Assembly (NCBI RefSeq): GCF_026151205.1
Contig: NC_087081.1
Coordinates: forward strand, 8,117,246 to 8,181,245
DNA: 64,000 nucleotides
Direction: 5' to 3'
DNA from: Bolinopsis microptera
Taxonomy: Eukaryota > Ctenophora > Tentaculata > Lobata > Bolinopsidae
This document shows, piece after piece, positions 1 to 13,009 of this stretch (position 1 is the stretch's first letter; each line of letters opens with the position of its first letter). The position numbers and the translations under genes were made by a program. The notes under the pieces are model-generated. The model made no database searches, was not told the origin of the DNA, and worked only from the letters and a program-made list of their open reading frames with translations.

Positions 1-3000
1 AAATTGTCTCAAACTTTGGCTCAAAATAGTCCGCTCCATCGCTGCTCAAACATATGTCATATAAGTTCCTTATTGAGGTTATTGATTGTGGTGATTGCAA
101 GATTGTGGTAACAGAGTCTTGCTAGCTCATCATGATGCTTCATTGCTTCGGGAATACAGTCTTTTTACAGCTGCTGAGCTGCATTCTTTGTAAGTCAGTT
201 AATCAATTATAGGTGCCCTGAAATTATAAATGTACAAATTTGTTCGGCTACAACAAATACTTGATTAGCAATGTCACAAGATTAATTACCAGTGTCACAG
301 GTTTAATTACCATTGTAACAAAGTTAATTACCAGTGTAACAAAATCAATTGATTATATAGTTATATAATACATTATTTGTTATTTCATGCTGATTTCCAA
401 CCTGTTTTTAAAAACTCAATTTTTATTCTACAATCACTGTGCTTTTCCAAATTCCCCGTAAAGCTGTACGGATTTGAAAAAAATTGGATTCTATTAGTAA
501 TGTTTGATCATGAGCCGTTAAATTTGAGAAAAGCCCCCGTCGCGTTGGTTTGTAATATTTAAATATTCATGTTTTAGGGTGCCATTACCTGATAAACGTT
601 GGTTACTTTGTCTTACCTGGTGTAGTCGTGTGGACGAAGGATTATCAGCTCTTTCTTGCGGTGTCTGTATGATACATTAGGATCGTTTACAGGTTTACAA
701 CAATTATACACCTGCAAATGTACATGTTAAGTGTGACATTAAACCCTTATACCCTGGATTGTTCTGGGATATTAAGATTATAACTTCTGTCTCTTCCCTC
801 AGATAAGTATAGATAAAAGTACCCTCTCTGCTGGAAAATGTCCCCAACATTAAATATGTGCAGTGACACAAGGCTAATTGCTAAGTACTACAATACGCAT
901 AGTCATCAGTTTGTGTTTTACCATTAACTTACACTTAATAGGTCCGTATTAGTACGCTTGTTGTCGTCGAGATAAATCAAATCCGCTTCATGACGAGGGT
1001 TGGTAATCAGCTCCGAGAAATCTTGTCTGCTTTTATTATAGGAGTGGACCTCAAATCCTGCGAGTGAAAGAAGTGTTGGGAATTTTACTCGAACATGGGG
1101 AGAAATGGCTGATATCAAGAAAACCGCAGGAAAACGAAAAAAAGTCGAGAAGTAACGTTAAAATATTGTCATGGGCTCAGCTGCAAAAAGTGATACTGCG
1201 CCCAAAAAAATTGTTCAATAATTCTCCTTTGTTCAATATTCCCTTGACTTACGTTTTCTTTTTCATAATTTGTTCGCAATCCAGGATTGCAGTCTTTTAC
1301 TTTAATCTGTAAAATGCATCTTGGAAAGAATTAAACAATGTTACACTAATAAGTAATCAGTTTCTGTGAATGTTAAATATCGATTGAAATGGAAAGATAT
1401 ACTGCGAGAAGATCTCGAAAAGTAAATAAACACTTTTCTCAGGTGGTTAACTTACTATATGGATTTTGATGACTGCAAGATCATAGTCCCGTGCATTCCG
1501 GTTACATTGGCCTGGAACAGGAATCTTCTTGCTTCTCATTATCTTCATTTCTTCATCTTATATTAGCTTATTAGGTATCATAAAAAGTTTGTTGTTGTCT
1601 TCAAGAAGAATCTGATCCGTTTTATGACGAGGGTTTCTTATAAGCTCCAGGAACTCTCGTCTGCTTTTATAATAGGAGTGGACCTCATGGAACCTGTGAT
1701 GTTGAAAATTGTTATGAATTTATACTCTAAAGCTCTAACATATGAAGTGAGCAGGGTATAATTTATCATACCCTACTGATTTCCTCCCTATTTCTAACGA
1801 CCCAATTGTTATCCTGCAAACACTTTACTTTTCCAGATGCACCATAATAAAGATTTGAGGTAGTCAGATTCTAATATAAGTAATGTTGGATCATGAGCGG
1901 TTTACCTTTATTTTGAAAATGCCCCTGTTGGTCTATAGTATTTAGAGTGCCATTATACCTGACCTGATAAACGTTGGTTTCTTTGTCTTACCTTGCATGG
2001 ACGAAGAAACAGCTCCTTCTTGCGGTGTCTATATGATACATTAGGATCGTTTACAAGAATAAACCTGCAAATTTTCTTGTTAAAATTTAAATGTAACATC
2101 AAACTATATTTTGGATTGTTGGGAGATATTAAGGTTAGAATCGTCTCTCCCATAGAAAAGCTAGTGTAAATTGAAAATCACAGATTAGTTAAGATAAAGA
2201 TGATTTAAAGGATTAATTCTTGTGTTGGGTATTTGAGAATGATTGTGAACAAACTCAGAAATAGCAGACAAATTTCACAACATTGAATTGTCATTGTCAC
2301 AAGGCTAATCGCTAAGTACTATAAAAAGCACAATCATTCGATCAAAAGCTTGTGTGTCTTACCATCAACTTACACTTAATAAGTTAATAGGTCAGTGTTA
2401 GTACACTTGCTGTCGTCGAGAAGAATCTGATCCGCTTCATGACGAGAGTTGCTAATAAGCTCCGAGAAATCTCGTCCGCTTTTATCTTTTTATGATATAT
2501 AATGAGTCTACACTCTACGTCAACACCTGTGATGGTGAATTGTTGTGAATTTTTACTCGACCATGTGGAGAAATAGCTGATAACAAGAAAAACGCAAGAA
2601 AACGATAGCTAATCGAGATATATAAACATTCAAATTATATTATGGGCTCAGCTGCAAAAGGAATACGTGATACTACGCCAACATAAATGTGTTCGATAAG
2701 TTTCCTTCGTTCATTATTCCGTTGACTTACGTTTTCAGGTTGCCATCTTAACCTAGGATCGTACGCTTCTTTTTTACTGGATTAACTGCGTCTCGGAAAG
2801 AATTGAACATTGTTACACTAATAAGATTTTGTGAATGTCAAATATCGATTTAAGTCTACAAATATTTTGCGAGAAGATCTTAACAAGTAAATAAGTATAT
2901 AAACAATAATTTTAGGTAACTTACTTTATTGATTCTGGTGATTTAGTCTCGCTAGCTCATCATTGTACTTCATATCGCTTCAGGAATGCAGCCTTTTCAC

Positions 3001-4740
3001 AGTTGTTCTTTGTTACTCAATTATAAGCACCTGAAATTATCAATGTAAAAATTTGTTGCAGTACAACAAAAACTTATTTTATCATTAATCTTCAGTGTCA
3101 CAATGGTGTTACAAAGTTAATTGATTATATAATACCAACAATCCAACATAATATTTCTGCTGATTTCAAATTGTTATCCTGTAATCACTTTGCTTTTCCA
3201 GATGCACCATGATATAGATTTGAATTAGTCGGATTCTAGTATAAGTAATGTTGGATCATGAGCCGTTTAACTTTATTTTGAGAAAGCTCCCGTCAGATAG
3301 TAATTGAATATCCATATTTAAAGGTGCCATAACCTGACCTGATAAATGTTGGTAACTTTGTCTTACCTTGCATGGACGATGGAACGTTTCTTTTGTGCGG
3401 TGTCTAGGACCCACTATAACAATTCACCTGCAAATGTTCATGTTTAAAAGTGACATTAATTACCATACTCTGCATTGTTAAGAGATAATAAGATTCGAAT
3501 TTCGTATATCCCTTCAGCAAAGATCATTTAAATAAAAAATCACAGACTAGCTAAGATAAAGATACTTTATGCTAATGCAATTGAACTCTCTCTCTGCTGG
3601 TGCATCAAATGTAAATTATTTTTATGGGAATTTGAAAATGATTGTGGTACAAAATAACAATAAAAGATAAAGAAACAGAAAATTTCGCCAACATTTAATC
3701 GTCATTGGCACAAAGCTAATCGCCTAATACTAATACAAACAATCATTCGATCAAAAGCTTGTGCAGTAGCCAGTACCTTATCTTAACTTTAAGGTTGTTG
3801 TCTTCGAGAAGAATCTGATCCGCTTCATGACCAGTGTTGCTCATCAGTTCCAGGAACTCTCGTCTGCTTTTATCTAGGAGTGGATCTCAAAACCTGTGAT
3901 GTTGAAAATGGTTATGAATTTATACTAGAACTATAAAGAAATTTATGATATCAAGAGAAACGCAAGAAACAAAAGAAATCGCAGGGTAACGATTAGATAT
4001 TCATATTATTATGGGCTCGGCTGTAAAAAAAGAACACGTGATACTGCGCCAAAATAAATTGTTTTCCTTTATTCAATATTCCGTTGACTTAAGTTTTCAT
4101 GTTCATAACCTCTTTGCAATCCAGGATTGCAAACTTCTATTTCACTCGGTGAACTGCATCTTGGAAAGGATTGAACTATGTTACATAAATAAGTTTTTGT
4201 GTATGTTAAACATCGGTTTATGCCTAAAAATATGTTGCAAAAAGTTGTCAAGAAGTAAGAAAATAAATTTTTCGAGCAACTCACTAGTTTATGGATTCTG
4301 GTGACTGCGTGTCTTCGTGCATCCCGATTATAGTGGTCTGGTACTACTCCAGGGATCTTCGTGCTTCTCAGTCGAATAGTTAGTAGATTTCTTCGTGACT
4401 ATGTCCATTAGTTATCCTGAAAAACAGTCAAACAGATCAGTTAAAACATTGACATTCAGTTCTTTCTTTTGACACGTGCAAATATACCAAACAAGTAGGG
4501 GTATGTAATATAATGCATTACTTTTCAGTTTTATATTTAAAAAAAGTTGTTTACAATTATTATGAAATCGATGAAAATACCTAAACATTTGAAAGTTCGA
4601 CTTAAGCCATCAAAATAATTGTAGGATAGACGTACATTATTTATGTGAGCAGATTAGTATTTATATATAATGCTGATAATTTAAGAACATACCAAATCAA
4701 GAGCTCAGTTGAGTTCCGTCTGATAAAGTCTGGCTCATTG
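1..4740. repeat. Diverged tandem array, about 1.4 kb units (first copies)
   Basis: Several blocks recur in the same order. One containing GATCCGCTTCATGACGAG is near 974, 1611, 2426 and 3815. One containing GTTGGATCATGAGC is near 498, 1884 and 3250. One containing ACCTGATAAACGTTGGT is near 588, 1960 and 3339. One starting ATGGGCTCAGCTGCAAAA is near 1170, 2641 and 4011. On the minus strand some blocks look like short exons: the block ending near 1990 is preceded by TTTGCAG and followed by GTAAGAC, and reads as an open stretch with the residues NDPNVSYRHRKKE. Equivalent blocks in other copies carry stop codons, so this looks like decayed tandem exon duplication rather than a working gene. I do not recognise the protein family. 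Confidence 0.6.
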
Positions 4741-4810
4741 TCAGTCGTGATAAAGTGCAGGGCTCTGCCTGCACTTGTTATTGTTATCAAGTTATCAACC
4801 TAAAATACGA

Positions 4811-5312
4811 AATTACCAGTGTCACAGCGTTAATTACCAGTGTTACAGCGTTAATTACCAGTGTCACAGCGTTAATTACCAGTGTCGAAGCGTTAATTAC
4901 CAGTGTCACAGCGTTAATTACCAGTGTCGAAGCGTTAATTACCAGTGTCACAGCGTTAATTACCAGTGTTACAGCGTTAATTACCAGTGTTACAGCGTTA
5001 ATTACCAGTGTCACAGCGTTAATTGCCAGTGTCACAGCGTTAATTACCAGTGTCACAGCGTTGAATACCAGTGTCACAGTGTTAATTGCCAGTGTTACAG
5101 CGTTAATTACCAGTGTCACAGCGTTAATTGCCAATGTCACAGCGTTAATTACCAGTGTCACAGCGTTAATTACCAGTGCAAGTGTCACAGCGTTAATTAT
5201 CAGTGTCACAGCCTTAATTACCAGTGTTACAGCCTTAATTACCAGTGCAAGTGTCACAGCGTTAATTATCAGTGTCGCAGCCTAGTTAATTACCAGTGTT
5301 ACAGCGTTAATT
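4811..5312. repeat. 21-bp minisatellite
   Basis: About 24 head-to-tail copies of a 21-bp unit, TTAATTACCAGTGTCACAGCG, with a few substitutions and two short insertions. Looser single copies of the same unit occur near 260-345 and 3095, so the array probably expanded from a motif already present in the surrounding tandem units. All frames stay open only because the unit is a multiple of three and lacks stops; there is no sign of a gene. Confidence 0.95.
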
Positions 5313-5716
5313 GATCGTATAATAACCTGTCCCTGCTGATAACAATCCTGTTTCGAAACGACCCAATTTGGTAATCAGTGTGCTCAAGATTCACCATGAA
5401 GATTTGAAAAAGTTGGATTCTAAGAAATGTTGGATCATGAGCAGTTTAATTTGAGATGACCTTCGTTGGTTAGTATTCGATTATTCATGTTTCAGGGTTT
5501 CATTACCTGATTACCTGGCCTGCTTCTTTGTCTTCCCTAAGTACCTAGTGTGGACGAAGGAACGGCTATATTTTGCTGTGTCTGTTTGATACGTTAGGTC
5601 CGACTATAACAATTCACCTGCAAATGTCCATGTTAAGAGTGACATTAATTTCCCTACCATGCATTGTTGAGAAATAATAAAATTAAAATTTCGTGTCTCC
5701 TCTCAGCAAAGCTTTA

Positions 5717-8435
5717 GTACAGGGAAATCCGTCTGAAAAAATCGATTTGCCGACACACAAAGCTTACAAAGGATTTTTGACGTTTTTGAGTCCTAATAGG
5801 TGTCCTTTATGGCTGACCAACTTTTCCAAACTTTTCCACGTGTCTTAAGGCCACTTTTTGCCACTTTACCACTTTTTACCACCTTTCTTGTTTGTCAAAT
5901 ATCTTTAGTTGTGAACATCGTAGAAAGTTGCAGATTAAACGAGGGTGTTCATATTATCAAGAAGAAAAACTTTTGTTGAGACAATTTTTTCCTCAGATAA
6001 TCAATTAATTGGATAATTATCAATTAGCTAATTAGCAAAAATTAAACAATTTTTTATTGGCTCAAAATGATTGGAATAGCTTGAAACACGGAGAAAAGTA
6101 GTTTTTAGAAAAACTTCGAAAATTTTTCACTTAAATTTTTTTTTCAAGACTTGGAAAAAAATTTCGAATTTTCGAAAATTTTTTCGCCAAAAGTTATCAA
6201 ATTGCATGAAACGTGGAGAAAAATGCTTAAAAAAACTTCGTGAATTTTTGTTTTCAAGAATACTAAAATCACTTATATTTGTAGTTGGAGTTTAGTAAAT
6301 CTCGGCAGATTTTAGTAATCAGGAATTATTAAATCGAAATAGATAAAAGGACTGAAACTGAAAAACGTTAACCACAGGATATTAGAGTTTTATAATTAAT
6401 TACAGTATATCCTTATCGATTTTTACAGAAACTGCACCAAAGGCACATTTAAGATCGAGCCGATAGCCTGCTGTACTACGATAATATGTAATAAATAAAA
6501 CATCTCTGAGTCTGTACCGTCAATCGTGCTAATCTGAACCAGCCTACCTGGATTACCATCTACCTCTTTTTTTCATCAATAATTAGACCGAGTTGTGCAA
6601 GAAATGTGATTTATTATAGCTCATATTGCATTTAGTGGGTGATGTAAGTACTTATCGAGCTGTATTCATTCACAATAGTAATATACGACACAATACCTTT
6701 GTATTAAATGGCCCTTAATGCGGTATATGAAACGCTTTATACCTCGATAGACCCGCTATAGTTTATCACGAAAACGTCTACTTGGCCTCATGGCTCATTT
6801 ACAGCTCGAAGAAGGCAAGAAGAGACCATGGATAACAAGGAAGAGCTAGGAAATAGGAAACAAGTGTAAATACACCTTCCAACATCTATTGTGACTTGTT
6901 TTCTATTGTTCTGCATACCACTTCATTCGCTATGCGAGATACCTCATACCTCAAATCACCCCCATATGTCAGGGTTGGCTAAATTCAAAAAGAGTAATAT
7001 ACGGGCAAAGGTAAGATCTAGATACGAGCGTCGGACATGGGCAAGAGCCGTGGGGTAGTAAAGAAACGGTAATGATTATGCTGGTTTGCAATCCGGATGT
7101 TGTGAAGTAAAAAGACAGGTTCTTGCCGCAGGATATTTGGGGGCCATGATGATAAGCTCGGGATCAATGTGGGACGGATCGAAGAACATTAAAATGAGCG
7201 AGTTGACATTTTAGGCTTTCTGATGTTTTCTTGCCTTCTTCGAGCTGTCAATGAGCCATGAGGACAAGTAGAAGTTTTCGTGATACAGTAAAACCTCTCT
7301 ATACCGGCCTTTCGCGGGAGAAACGAGAAGTGTACGGTATAGTCTATAGATTTATAGAAACACCCCGATAAAGAGCGTTTCATATACCGCATTAAGGGCC
7401 ATATGATGTACACGTATTGTGTTTTATTGTGATAGTGTGATTGAAAACAGCTCGATATTATTTACAGACCCATCAAATGCGATATGACTCATATTGCATT
7501 TGGTGGGTGATGTAATTATTAAGAGCTATAATAAATCACATTTCTTGTACAACTCGGTCTAATTATTGATGAAAAGAAGAGGTAGATGGTAATCCATTAT
7601 CCAGGTAGGCTGGTTCAGATTAGCACGATTGACGGTACAGACTCAGAGATGTTTTATTTATTACATATTATCGTAGTACAGCAGGCTATCGGCTCGATCT
7701 TAAATGTGCCTTTGGTGCAGTTTCTGTAAAAATCGATAAGGATATACTGTAATTAATTATAAAACTCTAATATCCTGTGGTTAACGTTTTTCAGTTTCAG
7801 TCCTTTTATCTATTTCGATTTAATAATTCCTGATTACTAAAATCTGCCGAGATTTACTGAACTCCAACTACAAATATAAGTGATTTTAGTATTCTTGAAA
7901 ACAAAAATTCACGAAGTTTTTTTAAGCATTTTTCTCCACGTTTCATGCAATTTGATAACTTTTGGCGAAAAAATTTTTGAAAATTCGAAATTTTTTTCCA
8001 AGTCTTGAAAAAAAAATGTAAGTGAAAAATTTTCGAAGTTTTTCTAAAAACTACTTTTCTCCGTGTTTCAAGCTATTCCAATCATTTTGAGCCAATAAAA
8101 AATTGTTTAATTTTTGCTAATTAGCTAATTGATAATTATCCAATTAATTGATTATCTGAGGAAAAAATTGTCTCAACAAAAGTTTTTCTTCTTGAAAATA
8201 TGAACACCCTCGTTTAATCTGCAACTTTCTACGATGTTCACAACTAAAGATATTTGACAAACAAGAAAGGTGGTAAAAAGTGGTAAAGTGGCAAAAAGTG
8301 GCCTTAAGACACGTGGAAAAGTTTGGAAAAGTTGGTCAGCCATAAAGGACACCTATTAGGACTCAAAAACGTCAAAAATCCTTTGTAAGCTTTGTGTGTC
8401 GGCAAATCGATTTTTTCAGACGGATTTCCCTGTAC
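5717..8435. mobile_element. Large foldback element with TA flanks
   Basis: The ends are inverted copies: GTACAGGGAAATCCGTCTG at 5717 and its reverse complement ending at 8435, each flanked by TA. The inverted arms run inward for roughly 1.1 kb each (about 5717-6830 and 7230-8435) and are near-identical over their outer parts. A unique centre of about 400 bp separates them. The right arm carries an extra block near 7287 starting CAGTAAAACCTCTCTATACC, which resembles pogo/Tigger-type termini (inference). No transposase is visible, so this is a non-autonomous foldback element. It splits one unit of the surrounding tandem array. Confidence 0.85.
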
Positions 8436-10130
8436 TACTTATGTAAATTCAAAATCTAAGATTAGCTAAGATTAAGATACTTAATGCTAACGCACCCCTT
8501 TTGCATGCTGGTGCCGCATCAAATGTAAATTCCTATCCTGGGAATTTGATATTGATTGTAATAAAAACTAAGAAAAGCAGATGTGCTCTTAACATCAAAT
8601 CTCCAATGACACAAGGCTAATTGCCAGTTTCATGATACGCACAATCATTTGATGACCAAATATTGATCACACGATAGAATATTAGATGATTTTCACGATT
8701 GGGATCAAATCTTGTGTATATTACTTACAACTTACATTAGTTAAGCTTGTTGTCATCGAGAGATAATATTAATATGCTGATCTTCTTTAATATGACGAGG
8801 GTTGCTAATAACTTATCAAGCTACGAGAAATCTCGTCTGCTTTTGTAGCAGTGGACTTCAGAACCTGTGATAAAGAAAATTGTTGTGAATTTTGCTCGAA
8901 CATGTGGAAAAATTGCTGATATCAAGCAAAAACCCAGGCAAACTTTAAAATATTGTAAGTAACTTTAAGATACTATTATAATGGGCTCGGTTGAAAAAAT
9001 TAATGCGTGATAAAGCGGCAACATGAGTTCCTTCAATCATTATCCTTTGTTCAATAATCCGTTAACTTACGTTTAAATGCTCAAAACTTGGTCGTAATCC
9101 AGGATCACAGATTTTCACATCAGCGCCATGTTTCAGGATATTCAGGGGTGTAGAAATAATTTTCCTCGTGGGGGGGGGGGGGGGGGGGCGGGCGGGGGGG
9201 GGGGGGGGGGGGGGTGGTCAAAACCGTAAAGTCTTTATAATGTACATAGTATGCACTGTGCAACTCAGCCATAATTTCAAAACTTCCATGTCATACCTTG
9301 AAAAAAGTTTAATGTGCAGGCATTATTAAATTTTGTGCAGTTAAGAGTCTGGCGAAAGATTCAGTATGGCAGGATGACTTAAAAATGCATTTTGTTGTGC
9401 CAACTTCGGAGTTTTGGTACGAAGTTCTAGAAATTTTTGAATTATACTAATTATAGTAGTTGATCTCGAAAATGCAGTGCAAGCAGAGTGAACCTGGAAC
9501 ACATTTTGGGGGGGGGGGGGGGGCAGCTTCCTTCTCCCCTGAAAAAATTGGTTTATTGGCAATAAATTCGGCTAACTGTATCTTGGAGAGAATTCAAATA
9601 TGTTATACACTATTAAAATATGTTTCTTTATGATAATCAACGATTTACGTCTAAAAGATACTTTTTAAAGATCTCAAGAAGTAAGAAAACAAGTTTTCAG
9701 GTAACTTACTTTGTGGATTCTGGTGACTCCAAGATTATAGTCTCGTGTCTTCGTTCATTCTGGACTTCAGTGGTCTGGTACTACAGGGATCATCTAACTG
9801 CTTCTCAGTTGATTAGCTAATAGCTTTCTTCATGCCCTCGTCTATTTAAAAAGTTATAGTTATCCTGCAAAACAGATCAATTGAAATAATGATCTTCAGC
9901 CATTTTATCTTGACACGTGAAAATATGGTTTATTTAATGGATAAATCCAATTAGAATATATTAATAATTGAACAACTCGCCCTCAAAACCATAGTAGATC
10001 AGAAAAGTGCATTGTTTGTGTGAGCAGAGTAGTATTTATAAATAATGTTGATAATATAAGAACATACCAAACCAAGAGCTCAGTTGAGTTCCGTCTGAAG
10101 GGGTCTGGCTCAGCACTGTGCGTTTTGATA
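8436..10130. repeat. Diverged tandem array, last copy
   Basis: This resumes the array interrupted by the foldback element. The CTTCATGACGAGGG-like block recurs near 8790 and the ATGGGCTCGG block near 8982. The segment ends with CAAGAGCTCAGTTGAGTTCCG near 10074, which also ends the earlier copy near 4698. It therefore pairs with 5313-5716 as one split unit. No intact reading frame is supported. Confidence 0.6.
9170..9217 (+). repeat. Poly-G tract
   Basis: Almost uninterrupted G for about 48 bases, with another pure G run near 9509-9524. Between them, 9135 (TTCAGGGG) and 9546 (CCCCTGAA) look like the ends of a short element, but I find no matching target duplication. Tract length may be unreliable in assembly. 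Confidence 0.8.
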
Positions 10131-10236
10131 GAGTGGGCTCTGACTGCAACGATGTAATTAAGCTAAAATTTGACATATTATTGGGTTGTGACTTTGTGAT
10201 AAGGAGAGATTTCAGATTTGAAGCGAAAAATAACTA

Positions 10237-10987
10237 CCTTACTCGGGATTATTACGACGGGTTTATTAACGACGGGTTAAAATATGGTTCGGGAAAAATA
10301 TGGCGAAATTGCTCAAAACCCACCACATTTTCCCGGTCGCAATTTTACCGGTGTCCAACCTTTCAATTTTAGATTCAAAAATTTTGTCTCAGATGTAAAT
10401 TTCCTTATTAGAGATAAGCAAGTTTAGAAATTTTCGCATTGCTAAAACTTGTGAAACAAGTCGAATTATCAATAATTGTTGAAAGTAGACAGAAATAATG
10501 ACTCGTGGTTAATCAAACTTCGAAAGAATGCATCGTTCACATTGTTTAGAATTATGAATAAATGACTGATGAAACTGATTCATGTTATTGACAGTTTTAA
10601 TTAATTCAAGTTTTGATTTAACTGTTACTTTTTCTTTGAGTCCTATTTCATTATGTAGAGATAGTCAATACCTAAGAAATTAAAAATTGGCCTATTTAAA
10701 TCAACTTTGACAATAAGGATATATTAATATGACAAGAATTGGGCAAAAAGGTGAATTTTTTGCAATTTTAGCCAAATGAAGTCGAAAAACCTACAACAAG
10801 TGTCCCAATAGTCTTCTTTAGTTAATATAAGACAACGATTAAAATATGAGCACCCATACCCCTTGGGAACCCTAAAAGCTGAGACGGCGGGTTTATTAAC
10901 GACCGGTGAAAATGTGGTTCGGGAAAAATATGGCGAAATTACCCTAAACCCGCCACTTTATCCCGGTCATAATAATCCCGAGTAAGG
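10237..10987. mobile_element. TA-flanked MITE with subterminal direct repeats
   Basis: Terminal inverted repeats start CCTTACTCGGGATTATTACG and end with the matching CCGAGTAAGG, flanked by TA on both sides (10235-10236 and 10988-10989). Just inside each end a block of about 50 bp containing GGGTTTATTAACGAC and GGTTCGGGAAAAATATGGCG occurs in direct orientation (near 10259 and 10886). The interior is AT-rich and has no transposase. TA duplication and size fit a Tc1/mariner- or PIF-type MITE. Confidence 0.85.
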
Positions 10988-10989
10988 TA

Positions 10990-11490
10990 TACCTAGGATA
11001 TTTGCCTTGCTAAAATAACACAGATATTTAGCAGATTTACCAACACAAAATGAGTTTCAAACCTGAGAGATAGTTCTAAGTAGGTTAAGTTATCTTGTTT
11101 AACTGTGGAAAGGAGAATAAAACGTTAAAGAAAAGAAATCGATAGAAATTATCAATGTTTATGATTGATCAGTAGGTGAATGTAATCTCAGTTTAAACAT
11201 GTGTGGTAATTTGTCCGCTTTTATAGCTTTATAGACAAGAAAGAGAGAGCTTTGACTTTAATGATGCATTTAAACTGAAATATAAAGTGTCGCTTCTTAA
11301 TCCAACAATAATGCTGCACTAAAACAATAAAACGTTTCACGACTAAATATGCAGATTGTTTTTCGCAAAGTGTTATTCAATAGCTGAAGGATTCAAATTA
11401 GCTTCAATATCCAAATATAAACTCTTAAATTAAACTGTGAGCAAACCTGGTTGGAAGCTGATTGAGATCCATTATGTATCTGTTTATCTT
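10990..11490. other. No gene seen
   Basis: AT-rich DNA downstream of the minus-strand lectin gene; it probably contains that gene's 3' untranslated region. I see no repeat, hairpin or open frame worth calling. Confidence 0.5.
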
Positions 11491-13009
11491 TTAGTCTTGA
11501 TAAAATGGGCATTTTCGGTATACTTCGCCTGAAAAATAATAATAATCGCAATTGATTGATATCATGGTCACCCTAGAAATATATTATAATTTACTAATAT
11601 TTTTCTATATTTTATGCAAAATTTGATTTCAATATGTTTTATATATTTCGAGCTATCATATGAAAACATGAAACTTATAAATTAAGTTATCCCTTATTTT
11701 TTGTCAATTATGACAATTAGGAGATTCCCGCGATGATTGAGGTGCAGTCATGACTTCACTTACTTTTACTTTCGGCGATCCTCGGTAGAAATTTCCTTAA
11801 TATCTTCCGAAAACTTTACGGTTGAGTATAGTTGTTCGTTTAAAACCGACGTACTTAACTACTTATAGTTCATAACAAATTCCACAGTGTTTATCCTACT
11901 GGCTTTATATAGGGAAACAAAAGATATCTTAGTTAATAATTATTATATTTGGTTATAACTCCGAGATCATATCATGTCCAAGTTTGCAGTGCGCGCGGGG
12001 TGCAATGTGCATGGATATTGGATACGCACAAAGCTTGCTCTGCAACCGAAAGTTTTAAACATCCTGAAATAAAGACGGTTGGTTAGGGCTATCATATGAT
12101 AAAAATTAAAACTTTTTAAAATTACTCTAATGAATCAGTTGTGGGATATAAAGAAACTTAAAAAGCTTCATGATGTGTTTTCACACATATTTCACACTAA
12201 TGTACAGCGTGAACATATCCTAACTGCCAATATAAGTTTTATAATAATTTGTCTCACCTGCATGTACTTGTAGTTGTTTCCCGATTATCAATATCTCGTT
12301 CACTTCAATTTTATGAAAGTATTCACACTCTAGCTTCACCGTACCTCCGTATTTGCAGCTGGATTCAGGTGATAGGTTATCAGGTGCTGCTCCCTCTGTG
12401 TACACTGTGAGGTTGAAGATCGTACTGTAGTAATAATGACCCTCACAGGTATTACAGTCTATGCCAGAGCAGGTGCAGGTGAGGAAAGGATCACCATTTC
12501 TTTCAAGTATTATCACTTGTTCCACACAATAAACCTGGTCTAGTGTTATCTTTAACCAGCTTTTATTGTCAGAACCAGGTACTGTGGAGGAGTAAGTCTC
12601 CAGGTCTAGGTCTATAGCGCGGTGAGCACCTTCCCTCTCCTTGTTATAAGTGCTGGACAGTTCAGCACTGACTGGGACTATCTCACCATCCAGTCTTTCT
12701 CTCTTAACTGCAACAACACATATTACTTATACAGTACCTTTAAAAACTTATTTAGATTTTTAAGTAGCTATACTACGAACACCTAAGTTGATGTTACATG
12801 CAAAGGTTTATACAAGATGTATTGAAAAAACGTATCAATATAATCCATATAACTATAATAATTGGCATTGCTAATTTTCGTTACTGATACATTCTTACAA
12901 TTACAAGTAAGAAATTGATAATTGAAGACAGCAATAAATGTATATGATACTTACCACAGTGAGCAGGAGAGAAAAGTAGGTGAAGCATTAATAGGAGAAA
13001 TATCGACAT
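11491..13009 (-). CDS. Secreted F5/8C (fucolectin-like) protein, complete 3-exon gene
   Basis: Three minus-strand exons join in phase: 13009-12955 (ATG to donor GTAAGT), 12707-12258 (acceptor TTGTTGCAG, donor GTGAGA) and 11528-11491 (acceptor TTTTTCAG, stop TAA). The product is 180 residues. Exon 1 encodes a signal peptide, MSIFLLLMLHLLFSPAHC. The middle exon has phase 1 at both ends, the usual pattern for shuffled extracellular modules, and carries the whole domain. It shows AIDLDLETYSST (equivalent to the A-x-D-G-x-x-x-T ligand/calcium region), SWLKITLDQVYCVEQVIILER (the W-x-x-I/V-D-L-x-x-x-x-x-I strand pair), and several cysteines (CTCSGIDCNTC, SSCKY, LECEYF) that could form disulfides. 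This fits the galactose-binding-like fold of F5/8 type C and fucolectin domains. Those domains typically bind sugars or lipids outside the cell, often in defence or adhesion. The Cys-rich insert is not typical. Exact subfamily and ligand are unknown. Confidence 0.85.
11529..12257 (-). other. Lectin gene intron 2
   Basis: Non-coding AT-rich intron between the domain exon and the short terminal exon, phase 1. A short GC-alternating stretch lies near 11990. No nested gene or repeat seen. Confidence 0.7.

Noticed and set aside
4755-5314. Long open frames across the 21-bp minisatellite on both strands
   Set aside because: The unit is a multiple of three without stops, so several frames are open at once; no start context or splice logic.
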